DNA of 64,000 nucleotides from Neobacillus niacini (GCF_000759675.1 NZ_BAWM01000018.1:34311-98310); one strand, 5' to 3'; shown: positions 29,018 through 38,826, counted from the stretch's first letter. Translations and numbers: made by a program. The notes: generated from the letters alone by a model not told the origin.

Positions 29018-29040
29018 AAAAGGAGTGCTAGACTCCTTTT
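29018..29040 (-). terminator. mecB terminator
   Basis: AAAAGGAGT and ACTCCTTTT-type arms with a T-rich tail on the minus strand, 25 bases behind the mecB stop. Confidence 0.8.
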
Positions 29041-29065
29041 TTACATTTCCTCAAAGTATTAGAAT

Positions 29066-29647
29066 CTATTTAAAATATTTTAGAATGGTTTCCACCGCAT
29101 TATTTTCAATAATTTGGTTGCCATATTCCTCAAGCACATGAGTACTAAGAATGGATGGATTTCCATATTCGGATAAAAATGCTGCAATTATTTCTACTAT
29201 GGAAGCATCTATGTTATTCATATTTAAGTAATATCGATTGTTATATGAATATAAACTGCCGCCGCTAACGTGAATTGAAAACAGCCTGTGAGAAAGAGCG
29301 ATAATATCTTCTATGCTTTCGAATTGATAAAGCAGGTTGTCACAGCCTTCAACCCTTACTTGCATCTCTACAAATCCATCAAATAAAACTTCTTCTTCCT
29401 CAATATTTTCGTCAACAGTAATAATCATAATCATTCCTTGAGCCTGCAAGGAGAAAATTTCAACTGCAACAGAACCCTGAATCTCAACATCAAATTCCGC
29501 GCTTGCCTCATCCAGCATGTCGTGGAAAAGTTGATGCCATTTTATTGAATCTTTCCAAATATCATCTTTGGAAAGTCCCCTTTCCATTAAATCATCAGAG
29601 GTTAAAAAAATTTTAATCTTATTGAATGTTAAGCGTTCTAAGCGCAT
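29066..29647 (-). CDS. mecB: MecA paralogue MecB (YpbH) adaptor
   Basis: ClpC adaptor of the MecA family, involved in targeting proteins for ClpCP and in negative control of competence. The 193-aa protein opens MRLERLTFNKIKIFLTSDDL, the MecA N-domain pattern, followed by an acidic linker (EENIEEEEV-like, about residues 85-92) and the C-terminal ClpC-binding domain. GGGGGC precedes the ATG. It is grouped with the ypb genes as in B. subtilis. Confidence 0.9.
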   Translation of the reverse strand: MRLERLTFNKIKIFLTSDDLMERGLSKDDIWKDSIKWHQLFHDMLDEASAEFDVEIQGSVAVEIFSLQAQGMIMIITVDENIEEEEVLFDGFVEMQVRVEGCDNLLYQFESIEDIIALSHRLFSIHVSGGSLYSYNNRYYLNMNNIDASIVEIIAAFLSEYGNPSILSTHVLEEYGNQIIENNAVETILKYFK

Positions 29648-29718
29648 GCTCTTTTGCCCCCTGCCGTGACATAACTCTTATCCCTAGTGTATGTCAATGG
29701 CGTTGGTTGGTGCTTTGT

Positions 29719-30630
29719 CTAAAATACCATCCCTTCCAATAGCCACATTTCCCACTCCTTTATTGTTTGTCCAAAAATGAAGGTGGAGTAATGTTCCTTA
29801 TCAGAGGGATTCATTTTAGTTATAGCCTGACCACCAAGTCCGATGGTAAGGTCTCTGTGGTACATGGATAAGTGATTAACGAGCGAAAGTGCTTCAGTTA
29901 AATCTTCCTTCACTTCACATGAGATGATGACTAAATCGGGATGAATGATGTCCATTATTTGATTAATGTCATTATCAGAACTATATGTACCTATATTTAT
30001 TACTTCTATACCACGTTTTCTTAAATAAAAAGAGAACAATAGTAACTCAGCATCATCTCCATCTTGCGAGCAGGTGATACATACAGCTTTGTCAAGATGA
30101 GTATTGGCAGGAAAACTGTGAATAATGGTGGTAATCCGTGATTTTAAGAGTGATGAAGAATAATGCTTTTGAGCATGTACTATTTTTCCAGCTTTAAAAG
30201 AATCCTCTATTTTCTTAAGAACCCGATAAAAAATATCAACGATTACTTTTTCCATTGTGAAGATACTAAACATTGTATCGATTACTTCGTTTATCCTCTC
30301 ATGCTCAAAGTGGATTAAGGCTTCATACAGATTGTCTGTTAAACTAATTAAGGGATTATCCTGCTTCAGGTTTAATGCTTCTGAATCCATTTGCGAATGA
30401 TTATGCCCCATTAAGGAAATCGCCTGACTGATGGTAAACCCTTGATCAACCTTCTTTATTAACCACTTTAAAATTTTTATATGTTCTTCTGTATATAAAC
30501 GATGTCCTGCGTCATTTCTAACCGGTGCAATCATTTGATAACGCCTTTCCCATGCTCTTAGCGTTCCAGGCTGAATGCCCAGCATTAATGCAACAGCTTT
30601 AATATTATACTTTCCTTCTTGGTCCGCCAT
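29719..30630 (-). CDS. MerR-type regulator with degenerate B12-binding domain
   Basis: About 303 aa. GGAGG lies seven bases before the ATG at 30630. An N-terminal MerR winged helix (IKAVALMLGIQPGTLRAWERRY) is followed by a helical bundle and a Rossmann-like domain resembling the cobalamin-binding light sensors CarH and LitR. In those proteins the lower axial ligand is the histidine of ExHxxG; here the matching stretch reads CSQDGDDAELLLFSF with no histidine. KHYSSS may keep the upper histidine. Cobalamin binding is therefore doubtful. The target genes are unknown; it is next to mecB and ypbG. Confidence 0.82.
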   Translation of the reverse strand: MADQEGKYNIKAVALMLGIQPGTLRAWERRYQMIAPVRNDAGHRLYTEEHIKILKWLIKKVDQGFTISQAISLMGHNHSQMDSEALNLKQDNPLISLTDNLYEALIHFEHERINEVIDTMFSIFTMEKVIVDIFYRVLKKIEDSFKAGKIVHAQKHYSSSLLKSRITTIIHSFPANTHLDKAVCITCSQDGDDAELLLFSFYLRKRGIEVINIGTYSSDNDINQIMDIIHPDLVIISCEVKEDLTEALSLVNHLSMYHRDLTIGLGGQAITKMNPSDKEHYSTFIFGQTIKEWEMWLLEGMVF

Positions 30631-30678
30631 CCTAATTCCTCCGATATTCAACCCAAACCATTCCTGAAAAGATTATAA

Positions 30679-31446
30679 CTAACCATTCTTAATGGTAATT
30701 AAATGGCACTGTGCAGGAGCACCTAATCGTAATGGAACTCCTGTTGTCCCATAGCCATTACTAATTAAAACAATAGTATTTTCTAACCTTTCCACTTTCC
30801 CTTTTTCAAATGGACTGTAACCAAAAATATGTATCTGTCCACCATGAGTATGACCACTTAACACAAGTCTTATATTATGTTCAGGCAATATTTTGTCAGT
30901 GATATTTGGGTAGTGGCTAGCCAATATTTTAAAGCTTTTATCTTCAGCATCTAACAATGCCAAGTCCAATCTGTCACGACCTCGACCTACTTCATCCACA
31001 CCAAGCAAAGATAATTTATCTCCATTCTCAGATTCGAAGGTAGCTGCAGTATTATCTAAAACTTTAACTCCATAATCCAAAAGAATGGCATCTAATTTAC
31101 GAAAATCGGTTTCATAATCATTATTGCCCCAAACAAAATATACTGGACCTGCCTGTTTTAATTTCTCAAGGTTTTTCTTAACCCTTTCAAAAGGAACACT
31201 CTTCTCAGTCAAATCCCCGCCAATTATTACAATATCCGTTTTCCCGTTAACTGCATTGATAATATCATCCGAAATAAGGCGCTTATGTATATCTGAGATA
31301 AAAAATATCGATACCGATCCGAAAGACTTTGGAAAATCTTCAAAGATCATTTCATGTAGGACCACGTGATTTAGGAACGCTTCTTTTATCATAAATAAGA
31401 TTAGGGCAATTCCCAGAATTAGAAGTAAAACAAGAATAATAATCAT
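30679..31446 (-). CDS. ypbG: YpbG family metallophosphoesterase
   Basis: 255 aa with one N-terminal membrane helix (IIIILVLLLILGIALILFMI) and a calcineurin-like phosphoesterase domain. Metal-ligand motifs in order: SDIHKR, GGDLTE, WGNNDYE (the usual GNHD is GNND), SHYPN and SGHTHGGQI. Substrate unknown. Its ATG directly follows the stop of the membrane protein upstream, so the two are coupled. Confidence 0.9.
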   Translation of the reverse strand: MIIILVLLLILGIALILFMIKEAFLNHVVLHEMIFEDFPKSFGSVSIFFISDIHKRLISDDIINAVNGKTDIVIIGGDLTEKSVPFERVKKNLEKLKQAGPVYFVWGNNDYETDFRKLDAILLDYGVKVLDNTAATFESENGDKLSLLGVDEVGRGRDRLDLALLDAEDKSFKILASHYPNITDKILPEHNIRLVLSGHTHGGQIHIFGYSPFEKGKVERLENTIVLISNGYGTTGVPLRLGAPAQCHLITIKNG

Positions 31447-31836
31447 TCATTTCCCCTTTTCCATTCTAAAATGTTCTACGGAAATCATACCATAAAGGGA
31501 ACTAAAACTAAAAAGGACAAGTGTTTGCTGCCAACCCATTTTAAAAAGGAAGAAGTAAATGAAAATCAAGCCAGAATACCCGAGCAAAATCGAATAAGAC
31601 CAAGAATGCTTTTTCTTAATTGCTTTGATAGTAAGCTGCAACATATCTCGAATTAATTGAGCATTAAAAACGAACCCAATGAAGAATGCTACGGAAGCAG
31701 CAAAGAATTCCAAAGGCATGATAATCGGCCTAACTAGAAAATCATCAAGACGAAATGGATGTTGAATAGGAAACCATTGAATATGTAAATAGCCACTAAG
31801 AAAAATGATAATAAGCTTCCACAATACCTTCAGCAT
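31447..31836 (-). CDS. Four-helix membrane protein of unknown function
   Basis: 129 aa and very hydrophobic, with about four membrane segments (LWKLIIIFLSGYLHI, LEFFAASVAFFIGFVFN, YSILLGYSGLIFIYFFLF, TLVLFSFSSLYGMISV) and basic loops (KAIKKKHS). GGAGGG lies seven bases before the ATG. It shares a transcript with the phosphoesterase gene ypbG, whose start abuts its stop. I do not recognise the family, and no conserved polar motif suggests a reaction. Confidence 0.7.
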   Translation of the reverse strand: MLKVLWKLIIIFLSGYLHIQWFPIQHPFRLDDFLVRPIIMPLEFFAASVAFFIGFVFNAQLIRDMLQLTIKAIKKKHSWSYSILLGYSGLIFIYFFLFKMGWQQTLVLFSFSSLYGMISVEHFRMEKGK

Positions 31837-31894
31837 AAAAAATCCCTCCCATACATTGTATGAGAAGGACCCTTATTCTTTCCGTATAAATTGA

Positions 31895-32527
31895 CTAGTC
31901 TTCCTGAATACTTAAAATGCGGAATCCTTGCTCTTCAAGCTTCTTTGTAAACCGATCAATATTATCTTTCTTTTCAACCTTCATGACAATTCTCCGAACT
32001 AATTTATCAGTCTCATCAAACGTTACGAGCGAAATAATATGTTCATGGAAGTGGTGGGCAATTTCAGAAAGTCGAGCGATACGACCTTCTGTTTCTACAG
32101 ATGTAAAGGCAATCCTTACCCCAGGACGCTTTACACCAAAAGCGCTCTGAAATGTGGAGAGTACATCCGAGCGTGTAACAACTCCTAGGAATTTACGATT
32201 GGAATCAACTACCGCTAACAACGGAAAGTCTTTTAAGTCAAGTAGTGTCTTTTCAAAAACTTCCTCACCCAATAAATACTTCTCTTGATGTGTAGCGATA
32301 TCTTTAACTGTGATAGCTTTTAAATATTCATCTTTCTGTTTTCCAGATAAAAAGTAGTTCTCATAAATATTGTAACGAGTAACAACTCCTATATATTTTT
32401 CACCTTGTAACACTGGAACACCATCAATTTGATGAGTCTCCAATTGTTCTAATGCAGCACCCAATGTCGTGTTTTCCTGTACTGTCACACAGGCATGATT
32501 TGGAATCATCATATTTTTTACAAACAC
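31895..32527 (-). CDS. CBS-CBS-ACT domain protein (AcuB-like)
   Basis: 210-aa cytoplasmic protein. Two CBS motifs (residues about 3-60, GVPVLQGEKYIGVVTRYN; and 72-130, AVVDSNRKFLGVVTRSDVL) are followed by a C-terminal ACT-like domain from about 138 (VRIAFTSVETEGRIARLSEIA). This is the AcuB layout, in which CBS pairs bind adenine nucleotides. It starts at GTG 32527 with GAGGTGA upstream. No acuA or acuC neighbour, so a role in acetoin metabolism is not implied. It is divergent from cotJ. Confidence 0.82.
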   Translation of the reverse strand: MFVKNMMIPNHACVTVQENTTLGAALEQLETHQIDGVPVLQGEKYIGVVTRYNIYENYFLSGKQKDEYLKAITVKDIATHQEKYLLGEEVFEKTLLDLKDFPLLAVVDSNRKFLGVVTRSDVLSTFQSAFGVKRPGVRIAFTSVETEGRIARLSEIAHHFHEHIISLVTFDETDKLVRRIVMKVEKKDNIDRFTKKLEEQGFRILSIQED

Positions 32528-32611
32528 TATCCATCACCTCAATGTAATAATCCTACCTTCCTATTATACTTCAACAAAACATTGAAATATCCTTTATATT
32601 TCAGTTTTATG

Positions 32612-32639
32612 TCATGAAATTTGAGAATTTTCATATTTA
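32612..32639 (+). promoter_or_regulatory. Possible sigma-E promoter of cotJ
   Basis: TCATGAA (32612-32618), a 13-bp spacer, then CATATTTA (32632-32639). It resembles the sigma-E pattern (ATA-type -35, CATA-type -10) and lies 30 bases before the cotJA start. cotJ is sigma-E dependent in B. subtilis. Confidence 0.45.
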
Positions 32640-32668
32640 TTAATGATGTTTACCAAGGGAGGGAGATA

Positions 32669-32899
32669 ATGTTTACTCTTTATAAAACATATTGTCCGAT
32701 TGTTGGTCCGTTTGACCCCTGTAACCCAATCCTAGAAAAAACGTATTCTACTCCACCGAATCTATATATCGGATTTCAACCACCAAACCTTCCACAATTT
32801 ACACCACTTGAAGCACTAAGAGCAGGAACATTATGGAAACCATTTTACGACCCCTACTACAACCCATTTGAGGAAGCTAAAGGGGGGCTTCCACGATGA
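32669..32899 (+). CDS. cotJA: Spore coat protein CotJA
   Basis: 76 aa, rich in Pro, Tyr and Phe, as in CotJA (MFTLYKTYCPIVGPFDPCNP start; FYDPYYNPFEEAKGG near the end). A strong GGAGGG ribosome binding site lies before the ATG at 32669. The stop overlaps the cotJB start (ATGA). First gene of the cotJABC coat operon, made in the mother cell. Confidence 0.93.
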   Translation: MFTLYKTYCPIVGPFDPCNPILEKTYSTPPNLYIGFQPPNLPQFTPLEALRAGTLWKPFYDPYYNPFEEAKGGLPR

Positions 32900-33156
32900 A
32901 ACAAATTCCACCAGAATATTATCAAATGATGGAACAGCTGCAAGCGGTTGACTTTGTCTTAGTCGAATTAACACTGTATTTAGACACACATCCTAACGAT
33001 CTTGAAGCTATTAAACAATTCAATCATTATGCAAAAGAAAGGAAAACCTTAAAAAAAGCATTTGAAAGTCAATTCGGTCCCCTCATGCAGTATGGTAACA
33101 GCTATTCTGGACACCCTTGGAATTGGAATGAACCTCCATGGCCTTGGCAAGTATAA
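32896..33156 (+). CDS. cotJB: Spore coat protein CotJB
   Basis: 86 aa, MKQIPPEYYQMMEQLQAVDF at the start and a proline- and tryptophan-rich tail (GHPWNWNEPPWPWQV), the CotJB pattern. It overlaps cotJA by four bases. Directly after its stop a 140-bp repeat element separates it from cotJC, whereas in B. subtilis the genes are nearly contiguous. Confidence 0.93.
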   Translation: MKQIPPEYYQMMEQLQAVDFVLVELTLYLDTHPNDLEAIKQFNHYAKERKTLKKAFESQFGPLMQYGNSYSGHPWNWNEPPWPWQV

Positions 33157-33300
33157 AAGCGGAAGCGACTTGTCCAAGGAAAAAAGCAGTTCATTTTTTC
33201 CCAGGAACGACAGGCATAAGACGAGCCGGCATGAAGGTTGCGCTTTAACCTACATGACGGATTGGCTTATTACCCCGAGTTCCTAGGGGCTGAACTGGAT
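33157..33300 (+). repeat. Structured repeat, subfamily 1 (copy B), inside cotJ operon
   Basis: Begins AAGCGGAAGCGACTTG and carries GACAGGCATAAGACGAGCCG, GAAGGTTG, the loop CGCTTT, AACCTACATGACGGATTGGC and CCTAGGGGCTGAACTGGAT. The stretch before the core (about 33161-33213) is shared with the first part of the element at 57485. It starts within a base or two of the cotJB stop. Confidence 0.85.
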
Positions 33301-33340
33301 ATTAAACTAATTTTATAAGCTGAGGGAGGGAAATGTGTAA

Positions 33341-33910
33341 ATGTGGATATACGAAAAGAAGCTTCAATATCCGGTCCGTGTAAGTACTTGTAATCCAATG
33401 TTGGCTAGATATTTAGTTGAGCAATACGGAGGTGCAGACGGTGAACTATCTGCTGCTCTACGATATCTAAATCAAAGATATTCCATACCTGATAAAGTAA
33501 TTGGATTATTAACGGATATTGGTACGGAGGAATTTGCACACCTCGAAATGATTGCAACGATGATTTATAAACTAACAAAGGATGCCACTCCAGAAATGAT
33601 GAAAGCAGCAGGATTAGGAGATCACTATGCGATTCATGATAACGCCCTATATTATGCAAATTCATCTGGGGTACCTTGGACAGCTTCTTATATACAAGCA
33701 AAGGGTGACCCCATTGCCGACCTCTACGAAGATATAGCAGCTGAAGAAAAGGCAAGAGCAACTTATCAATGGATTATTAATCTCAGTGATGACCCGGATT
33801 TAAATGATGGTTTAAGATTCCTTCGTCAACGCGAAATCATCCATTCACAACGCTTCCGCGAAGCAGTAGAAATATTAAAAGATGAGCAGGGAAAGAAAAA
33901 ATTTTTTTGA
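33341..33910 (+). CDS. cotJC: Spore coat protein CotJC (manganese catalase family)
   Basis: 189 aa with the di-metal catalase fold: LVEQYGGADGELSAALRYL, GTEEFAHLEMIATMIYKL and the late REIIHSQRFREAVE give the expected Glu and His ligands. AGGGAGGG lies upstream of the ATG. Whether it depends on readthrough past the repeat or on its own promoter cannot be told from sequence. Confidence 0.94.
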   Translation: MWIYEKKLQYPVRVSTCNPMLARYLVEQYGGADGELSAALRYLNQRYSIPDKVIGLLTDIGTEEFAHLEMIATMIYKLTKDATPEMMKAAGLGDHYAIHDNALYYANSSGVPWTASYIQAKGDPIADLYEDIAAEEKARATYQWIINLSDDPDLNDGLRFLRQREIIHSQRFREAVEILKDEQGKKKFF

Positions 33911-33917
33911 TGTCAGA

Positions 33918-33942
33918 AAGAAGCAGACCGGGGCTGCTTCTT
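33918..33942 (+). terminator. cotJ terminator
   Basis: AGAAGCAG and CTGCTTCT pair over a G-rich loop, followed by a long T-run. It overlaps the end of the converging ypbF. Confidence 0.8.
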
Positions 33943-34396
33943 ATTTTTTTTCGTGATAAAGATTAATGTCATACGTTTTTTTCATTACCTCAAAATCAAT
34001 ATGACGATTTTTCCAATGTTCTTCCTTTTTCCATAAATCCTTACTGCGATTGACTATTTCACACCTTAATTCTTGGTATTCTTTTTCCTTCTTATCTTTT
34101 TGCTGTCTTAATACATTCATCGCTCCATATAGGATTGCTGTAATTGCCAACAAAGCGATATTAATGGCGTCACTAACAGAAGCTGAAAACATAGCAAAGA
34201 AAGAATAAGAGTATTGTTTAGCAATCATAAAATAGAAATAACTAAAAAATAGGAATGCAAAAAGCAGCATAGAATAAATAGTTAAATAATGCCATCTTTT
34301 GGCTGTATCAAACTTAATTTTTCTTTTTCGTACATTTTCTAGCATTTGTTTTGTTGCTTCATCAGTATGCTCAAGTGAACGAATTGGTTTTTCCAT
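33941..34396 (-). CDS. ypbF: YpbF family membrane protein (DUF2663)
   Basis: 151 aa with two central membrane helices (IYSMLLFAFLFFSYFYFMI and DAINIALLAITAILYGAMN) flanked by highly charged regions (VRKRKIKFDTAKRWH before, LRQQKDKKEKEYQEL after). Size, start (MEKPIRSLEH) and place in the ypb cluster match B. subtilis YpbF. No function is known. Confidence 0.82.
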   Translation of the reverse strand: MEKPIRSLEHTDEATKQMLENVRKRKIKFDTAKRWHYLTIYSMLLFAFLFFSYFYFMIAKQYSYSFFAMFSASVSDAINIALLAITAILYGAMNVLRQQKDKKEKEYQELRCEIVNRSKDLWKKEEHWKNRHIDFEVMKKTYDINLYHEKK

Positions 34397-34465
34397 ACTA
34401 TCAACACCTCATTATCATAAATATGAACTTGTCCGATAAATTATGAAAGATTACAAAAAAAAAAA

Positions 34466-34488
34466 AACCGATCAGTAAATGATCGGTT
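34466..34488 (-). terminator. ypbE terminator starting at the stop codon
   Basis: Minus strand: AACCGATCA, loop TTTAC, TGATCGGTT and then twelve T. The left arm begins inside the ypbE stop codon. Confidence 0.85.
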
Positions 34489-35149
34489 ACTTATTTAATG
34501 GAATTTTTAAGACTTGACCTAGATAAATTTCATTACCCTTAATGTTGTTGGCCTTTCGGATGATATCCTCTCCAGCCTTTGAATGATAATATTTCAATGC
34601 AATTCGATAAAGATTTTCTCCTGATTTAACGGTATGATAGATGACTTGAGGGGCCGCTGGTTCAGATGAGGTACTTACATTTTTATCAGTGCCTTGCCCG
34701 CTAATATTACTTGGTTCAGAAGCTTGACCTTCAATTGGAGTATCCGGGCTAATAGACTGCCCGACTTCGATAGCCTCTTCACCCTTCTCCACTGAAGCAA
34801 TTTCTTTTTCCTCTACTTTGGTTTCAACGTTACTTTCTGTTTCTGTTTTCTCAAAGTTAATAACTTCATATCCTGAAGATTCACCTGTGACTTTCTCAGT
34901 CTTTTGGTTTTTTCCCTCCTCAAGATAGGAATACGCACTAAAAATAACGATAGGAAGAAGAATAAAAAATAAAACCAATATACGAATAATAGGATACTTT
35001 AATTTCCATTTCGTTTTCTTTCTTTTCTCCCTATGAATCTGTTCTCTAGGAGGTAATTTGTCACGAACTTCGGATGATTCTTCATTAATTTTTTCAATTC
35101 GCTGCTTAAGTCGTTCCGCTTGGCTTCTAAAAGGTTCTTCTTTATTCAT
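34487..35149 (-). CDS. ypbE: YpbE family LysM protein
   Basis: 220 aa: a charged cytoplasmic N-terminus (about 1-60), one membrane helix (IIRILVLFFILLPIVIFSAYS), an acidic Ser/Glu-rich linker, and a C-terminal LysM domain (YHTVKSGENLYRIALKYY to LGQVLKIPL) that should bind peptidoglycan outside the membrane. AGGAGGGG lies seven bases before the ATG at 35149, which overlaps the end of ypbD by eight bases. Confidence 0.88.
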   Translation of the reverse strand: MNKEEPFRSQAERLKQRIEKINEESSEVRDKLPPREQIHREKRKKTKWKLKYPIIRILVLFFILLPIVIFSAYSYLEEGKNQKTEKVTGESSGYEVINFEKTETESNVETKVEEKEIASVEKGEEAIEVGQSISPDTPIEGQASEPSNISGQGTDKNVSTSSEPAAPQVIYHTVKSGENLYRIALKYYHSKAGEDIIRKANNIKGNEIYLGQVLKIPLNK

Positions 35150-35750
35150 GAAGCAGCCCCTCCTGTTCATCGACATCTATGGTGTGTCTATATTTAAGAT
35201 AAAGCCCTAATAAAAAATCTATTGTAAAGTGCATGATCATTGTCAAAGCTAAATTGTTACTCCATTCATAGACGGAGCCTATTAAAAAACTAAGGATTAC
35301 AATATTAGAAAATAAAAACCAATTAAAAAGGTATCGATAATGTATGATGGCAAAAATAAGGCTTGCAATAATAAGTCCAACCTTTGTTTGGATGACTCCA
35401 CGGAAAAGTAATTCCTCACTGAATGCTACAAATGCAGCAATCCATGCTATGTGAATGACACTTCTATTTTTAAAAATTCTTTCGTTCAAACCGCCATCGT
35501 CGTAAAAAGACTGCGGAAGTAATTTCATTAATATTATATCTACTATGACTACAGTTGCACCTGCAGGAACACCAATCAACAAAACTCTCACATCAGAAAA
35601 ATCAATAGTCTGCAAAAATGAAAAATGGTCAAACAAAAGAATACCTAAAACTAAAGTAATAACAAGCAGTATGACTTGGGTCATGTATAAATGGGAGAGT
35701 AATTCTCTATCAGTTAACCCTTTTATTAATTCATTATATTTATTTTTCAT
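35142..35750 (-). CDS. ypbD: CPBP family intramembrane metalloprotease YpbD
   Basis: 202 aa with about six membrane helices. The three motifs of the CAAX/Abi-type protease family are present: EELLFRG (EExxxR), FAIIHYRYL (FxxxH) and [12 protein letters not shown] (HxxxD/N-like). The substrate is unknown. It overlaps recQ upstream by four bases (ATGA) and ypbE downstream, so these genes form one translational chain. Confidence 0.9.
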   Translation of the reverse strand: MKNKYNELIKGLTDRELLSHLYMTQVILLVITLVLGILLFDHFSFLQTIDFSDVRVLLIGVPAGATVVIVDIILMKLLPQSFYDDGGLNERIFKNRSVIHIAWIAAFVAFSEELLFRGVIQTKVGLIIASLIFAIIHYRYLFNWFLFSNIVILSFLIGSVYEWSNNLALTMIMHFTIDFLLGLYLKYRHTIDVDEQEGLLHE

Positions 35751-37255
35751 TCACTCAACTCACTATTTAGTAGAATATTTGCTAAATAATCCTTCCACAT
35801 TCCTTCACTAGCCGGATAGACTTGGTTACTTTCAGTTGCTTGATATTGATCTATCTGAATACCGCAGACATCGCAACAATTCTTTACATTTCCCTTAACA
35901 TCCTCTTCATCAAAATAATCTAGAATTAAATCTCTTCTACATGATTTTGACTTAATCCACTTTTTCAAATAATGAATACTTACCTTCTTTACCTTTAATC
36001 TTTCATTTACAAATTCCTTTAAGCTATGTTTTAACTGTTCATTATTGGAAAAGTCTAGGGTCTTTTTGATAAAGTCCTGAATAATCCGCCACTGAACCTC
36101 TGTAAAACCCCCATCCTCTCTTAAATGTTGATTCACCTCGAGAAAATGATCATTAAGTATTTCTTTCTGTGGAAAACATGAAAATAGCCAATCTATTTGC
36201 AGCTCTGATGGTAATTCGCTTTCGGCTAGTTGTACAGGAAGCTGCTCATCCCCCGGTGAATATAATAATATTGCAATACTATCATCGCCATCACGTCCTG
36301 CTCTGCCAATCTCCTGAAGGTACGATTCGATTTGCATTGGCATATGGTAATGAATGATAAATCGAATATTTTCCTTATTAACTCCCATACCAAAAGCACT
36401 TGTTGCACAAATCACATCGAGTTGTCCGTGAATAAATTGTTGTTGGATTAAGATTCTTTGTTCCTGGTCTAAACCACCATGATAGGCCATGGCTCTGCTT
36501 ATTCCCTTTTCAGCTAATAAAGATGCTGTTTGTTCAGCGATCTTCTTGCTCGAAAAGTAAATAATTCCCGGCTTCTGAAGCAGTTTAACTAATTCTATCA
36601 AACGAGATTGTTTATCTTGATAGTTAGGTACATCTTCAACATAAAAAGCAATATTAGGCCGGTCTATCGTTGATTCGATCTTGTTATATTTCTGTAAATC
36701 AAGAGATTGAATAATATCGTCTCTAACCTTTTTAGTTGCGGTTGCTGTTAAAGCGAGGGTTAGGGGATTCCCTAGTTTTTTCCGGTATTCTCCTAACTTT
36801 GAATATTCCGGGCGAAAGTCGTAGCCCCACTGCGAAATACAATGTGCCTCATCTACTACAAATAATGAAACAGTAAGAGCTCGCAGCTTGTTAATAATAA
36901 TAGGCAGGCTTAGCATTTCTGGTGAGACAAAAATATATTTGTATTTTGTTAAATTACGTAATACGTAGCCTCTCTTTTCATGATCAAGAAAAGAGTTCAA
37001 CGCAATAACCCGTTTCTCACCAAACTTCATTAATTGTTCCACCTGATCCTGCATAAGAGATAACAGGGGAGAAATAATTAAGATTTGCCCATCTAGGCAA
37101 TATCCCGGAAGTTGGTAGCATAAAGATTTACCAGTGCCTGTTGGAAGCATTGCAATAGTATGGTTCCCACCCAGCAGTGACGATATCACTTCTTTTTGTC
37201 CCGTTTTAAAGGTTTGATATCCAAAATACTTATTCAAAAGTTTTTCTAATTCCAT
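35747..37255 (-). CDS. recQ: RecQ family ATP-dependent DNA helicase
   Basis: 502-aa 3'-5' helicase. Walker A in [19 protein letters not shown] box in [24 protein letters not shown], motif V/VI in [10 protein letters not shown], and a zinc-binding region near the C-terminus ([13 protein letters not shown], then NCCDVCG). The HRDC domain of larger RecQ proteins is absent, as in the short Bacillus form. Overlaps ypbB by ten bases. Confidence 0.94.
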   Translation of the reverse strand: MELEKLLNKYFGYQTFKTGQKEVISSLLGGNHTIAMLPTGTGKSLCYQLPGYCLDGQILIISPLLSLMQDQVEQLMKFGEKRVIALNSFLDHEKRGYVLRNLTKYKYIFVSPEMLSLPIIINKLRALTVSLFVVDEAHCISQWGYDFRPEYSKLGEYRKKLGNPLTLALTATATKKVRDDIIQSLDLQKYNKIESTIDRPNIAFYVEDVPNYQDKQSRLIELVKLLQKPGIIYFSSKKIAEQTASLLAEKGISRAMAYHGGLDQEQRILIQQQFIHGQLDVICATSAFGMGVNKENIRFIIHYHMPMQIESYLQEIGRAGRDGDDSIAILLYSPGDEQLPVQLAESELPSELQIDWLFSCFPQKEILNDHFLEVNQHLREDGGFTEVQWRIIQDFIKKTLDFSNNEQLKHSLKEFVNERLKVKKVSIHYLKKWIKSKSCRRDLILDYFDEEDVKGNVKNCCDVCGIQIDQYQATESNQVYPASEGMWKDYLANILLNSELSE

Positions 37256-38292
37256 TGTCTATCACCATACTTTGCGAGAACGAGCCTTATTTGAAAATAG
37301 GAAGCTGTTTTTAAAGTGTTCCTAATTACTTTAAGCTGCCTTGTACCTTCTTGCCTTGAAATTTCTAAAATCTTCTGCTGGACTACCTCTTCTACAAACG
37401 TATTAATAGGAAAGTCTTTAACATTTAATGCAAACTCTACTAGATGGTCTTCAATTGTACTTGATTTTAAATTTCGAATCCTTGCTATTTCCTCCGGGGT
37501 AAAGCCTTGATTTAAAAGTACCCAGGTTTTACGAGAAGATAGAGTTAACGAATCCTTTTGTTCTATATTTACAAGCAGCGATGATAACACCTTAAAGCGA
37601 GAAGGAGCACTTTCAACAAATTCAATCAAACAATGAAGTATATTGATAAATTCGAGATAATATTGTATTGAATCTATATTCAATTTTTTTGCAGTTTGGG
37701 AAGAAGTCAATCCAATTTGCTTATATCCCGTTAACCGGAAAACTAGTACTGCGGGATTAATATCCTTTGCCTTTTCAAGACAATCCACTAATTCCGAAAA
37801 AAGGATTTTTCCTAGCTTTTGCTTAGGTATAGAGGAAGACTTTAGAAAATCCTTTAACCAGTTATGAACTTCAGTATTTTTTTGAATTGGAATATATTTC
37901 GTTTCTTGGAATGTAAAATTCGAAGTTACTTGTACTAAAAGCGAGAGTCTTTCCCACACTAATAATGTAAAGGGTTGATATCTCCATCCATTCACATAAC
38001 AGGTCGGCGCATTATTTATTAAGTAATCTTGCCCAGCTGAAGTAAGTAGATACCTTTGTTCTCCACATGCTTCAATCAGTTTTTTTTCGAGTAAGCGATT
38101 GAAAATCTCATCAAAAGACTCACGCGTTAAAGGCTCAAGAATTCGGAAATACTTCTTAAGTGAAAATAAATGGGCGTCTTGAAGAGTTTGTGATGATTTT
38201 TTTCCATTTAGAAGGTGATAGATGGAGTAAATTGTTCTTTCACCATTTAATTGTTTTAAACAATATAACAAAATGTTTTCTATTTCACACAT
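37246..38292 (-). CDS. ypbB: YpbB family protein, RecQ partner
   Basis: 348 aa. The ATG at 38292 ([20 protein letters not shown]) is preferred, with GGTGG upstream. A C-terminal helix-turn-helix-like segment is seen ([26 protein letters not shown]), the kind found in helicase-associated proteins. It is always next to recQ in Bacillus and overlaps it here. The exact role is unknown; a part in RecQ-dependent DNA transactions is an inference. Confidence 0.88.
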   Translation of the reverse strand: MCEIENILLYCLKQLNGERTIYSIYHLLNGKKSSQTLQDAHLFSLKKYFRILEPLTRESFDEIFNRLLEKKLIEACGEQRYLLTSAGQDYLINNAPTCYVNGWRYQPFTLLVWERLSLLVQVTSNFTFQETKYIPIQKNTEVHNWLKDFLKSSSIPKQKLGKILFSELVDCLEKAKDINPAVLVFRLTGYKQIGLTSSQTAKKLNIDSIQYYLEFINILHCLIEFVESAPSRFKVLSSLLVNIEQKDSLTLSSRKTWVLLNQGFTPEEIARIRNLKSSTIEDHLVEFALNVKDFPINTFVEEVVQQKILEISRQEGTRQLKVIRNTLKTASYFQIRLVLAKYGDRQWN

Positions 38293-38495
38293 TCCATTCC
38301 ACCACTTTTTGCTTATAATCGACAAAATTACCTATTTTTCTATCCCTATTCTATCATGAAACAGACATTCGTGTTGTTAAAAATGTGGAAGATTAGGGAA
38401 TCCAAATTCTATAGAGCATTTTTCTATTGAAAAGTTACTCATACAGTTTTACAATAGGAATGAGTAATGCGTTTCCATTTTATATGGATTAGTAA

Positions 38496-38771
<276 letters not shown>

Positions 38772-38802
38772 TATTTTGTCATTAAAATATTGTTAAGCTG
38801 CT

Positions 38803-38826
38803 ACCCCCGCCAACTCAGGCGGGGGT
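38803..38826 (+). terminator. fer terminator
   Basis: ACCCCCGCC and GGCGGGGGT form a 9-bp GC-rich stem followed by TATTTATT. Confidence 0.88.
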
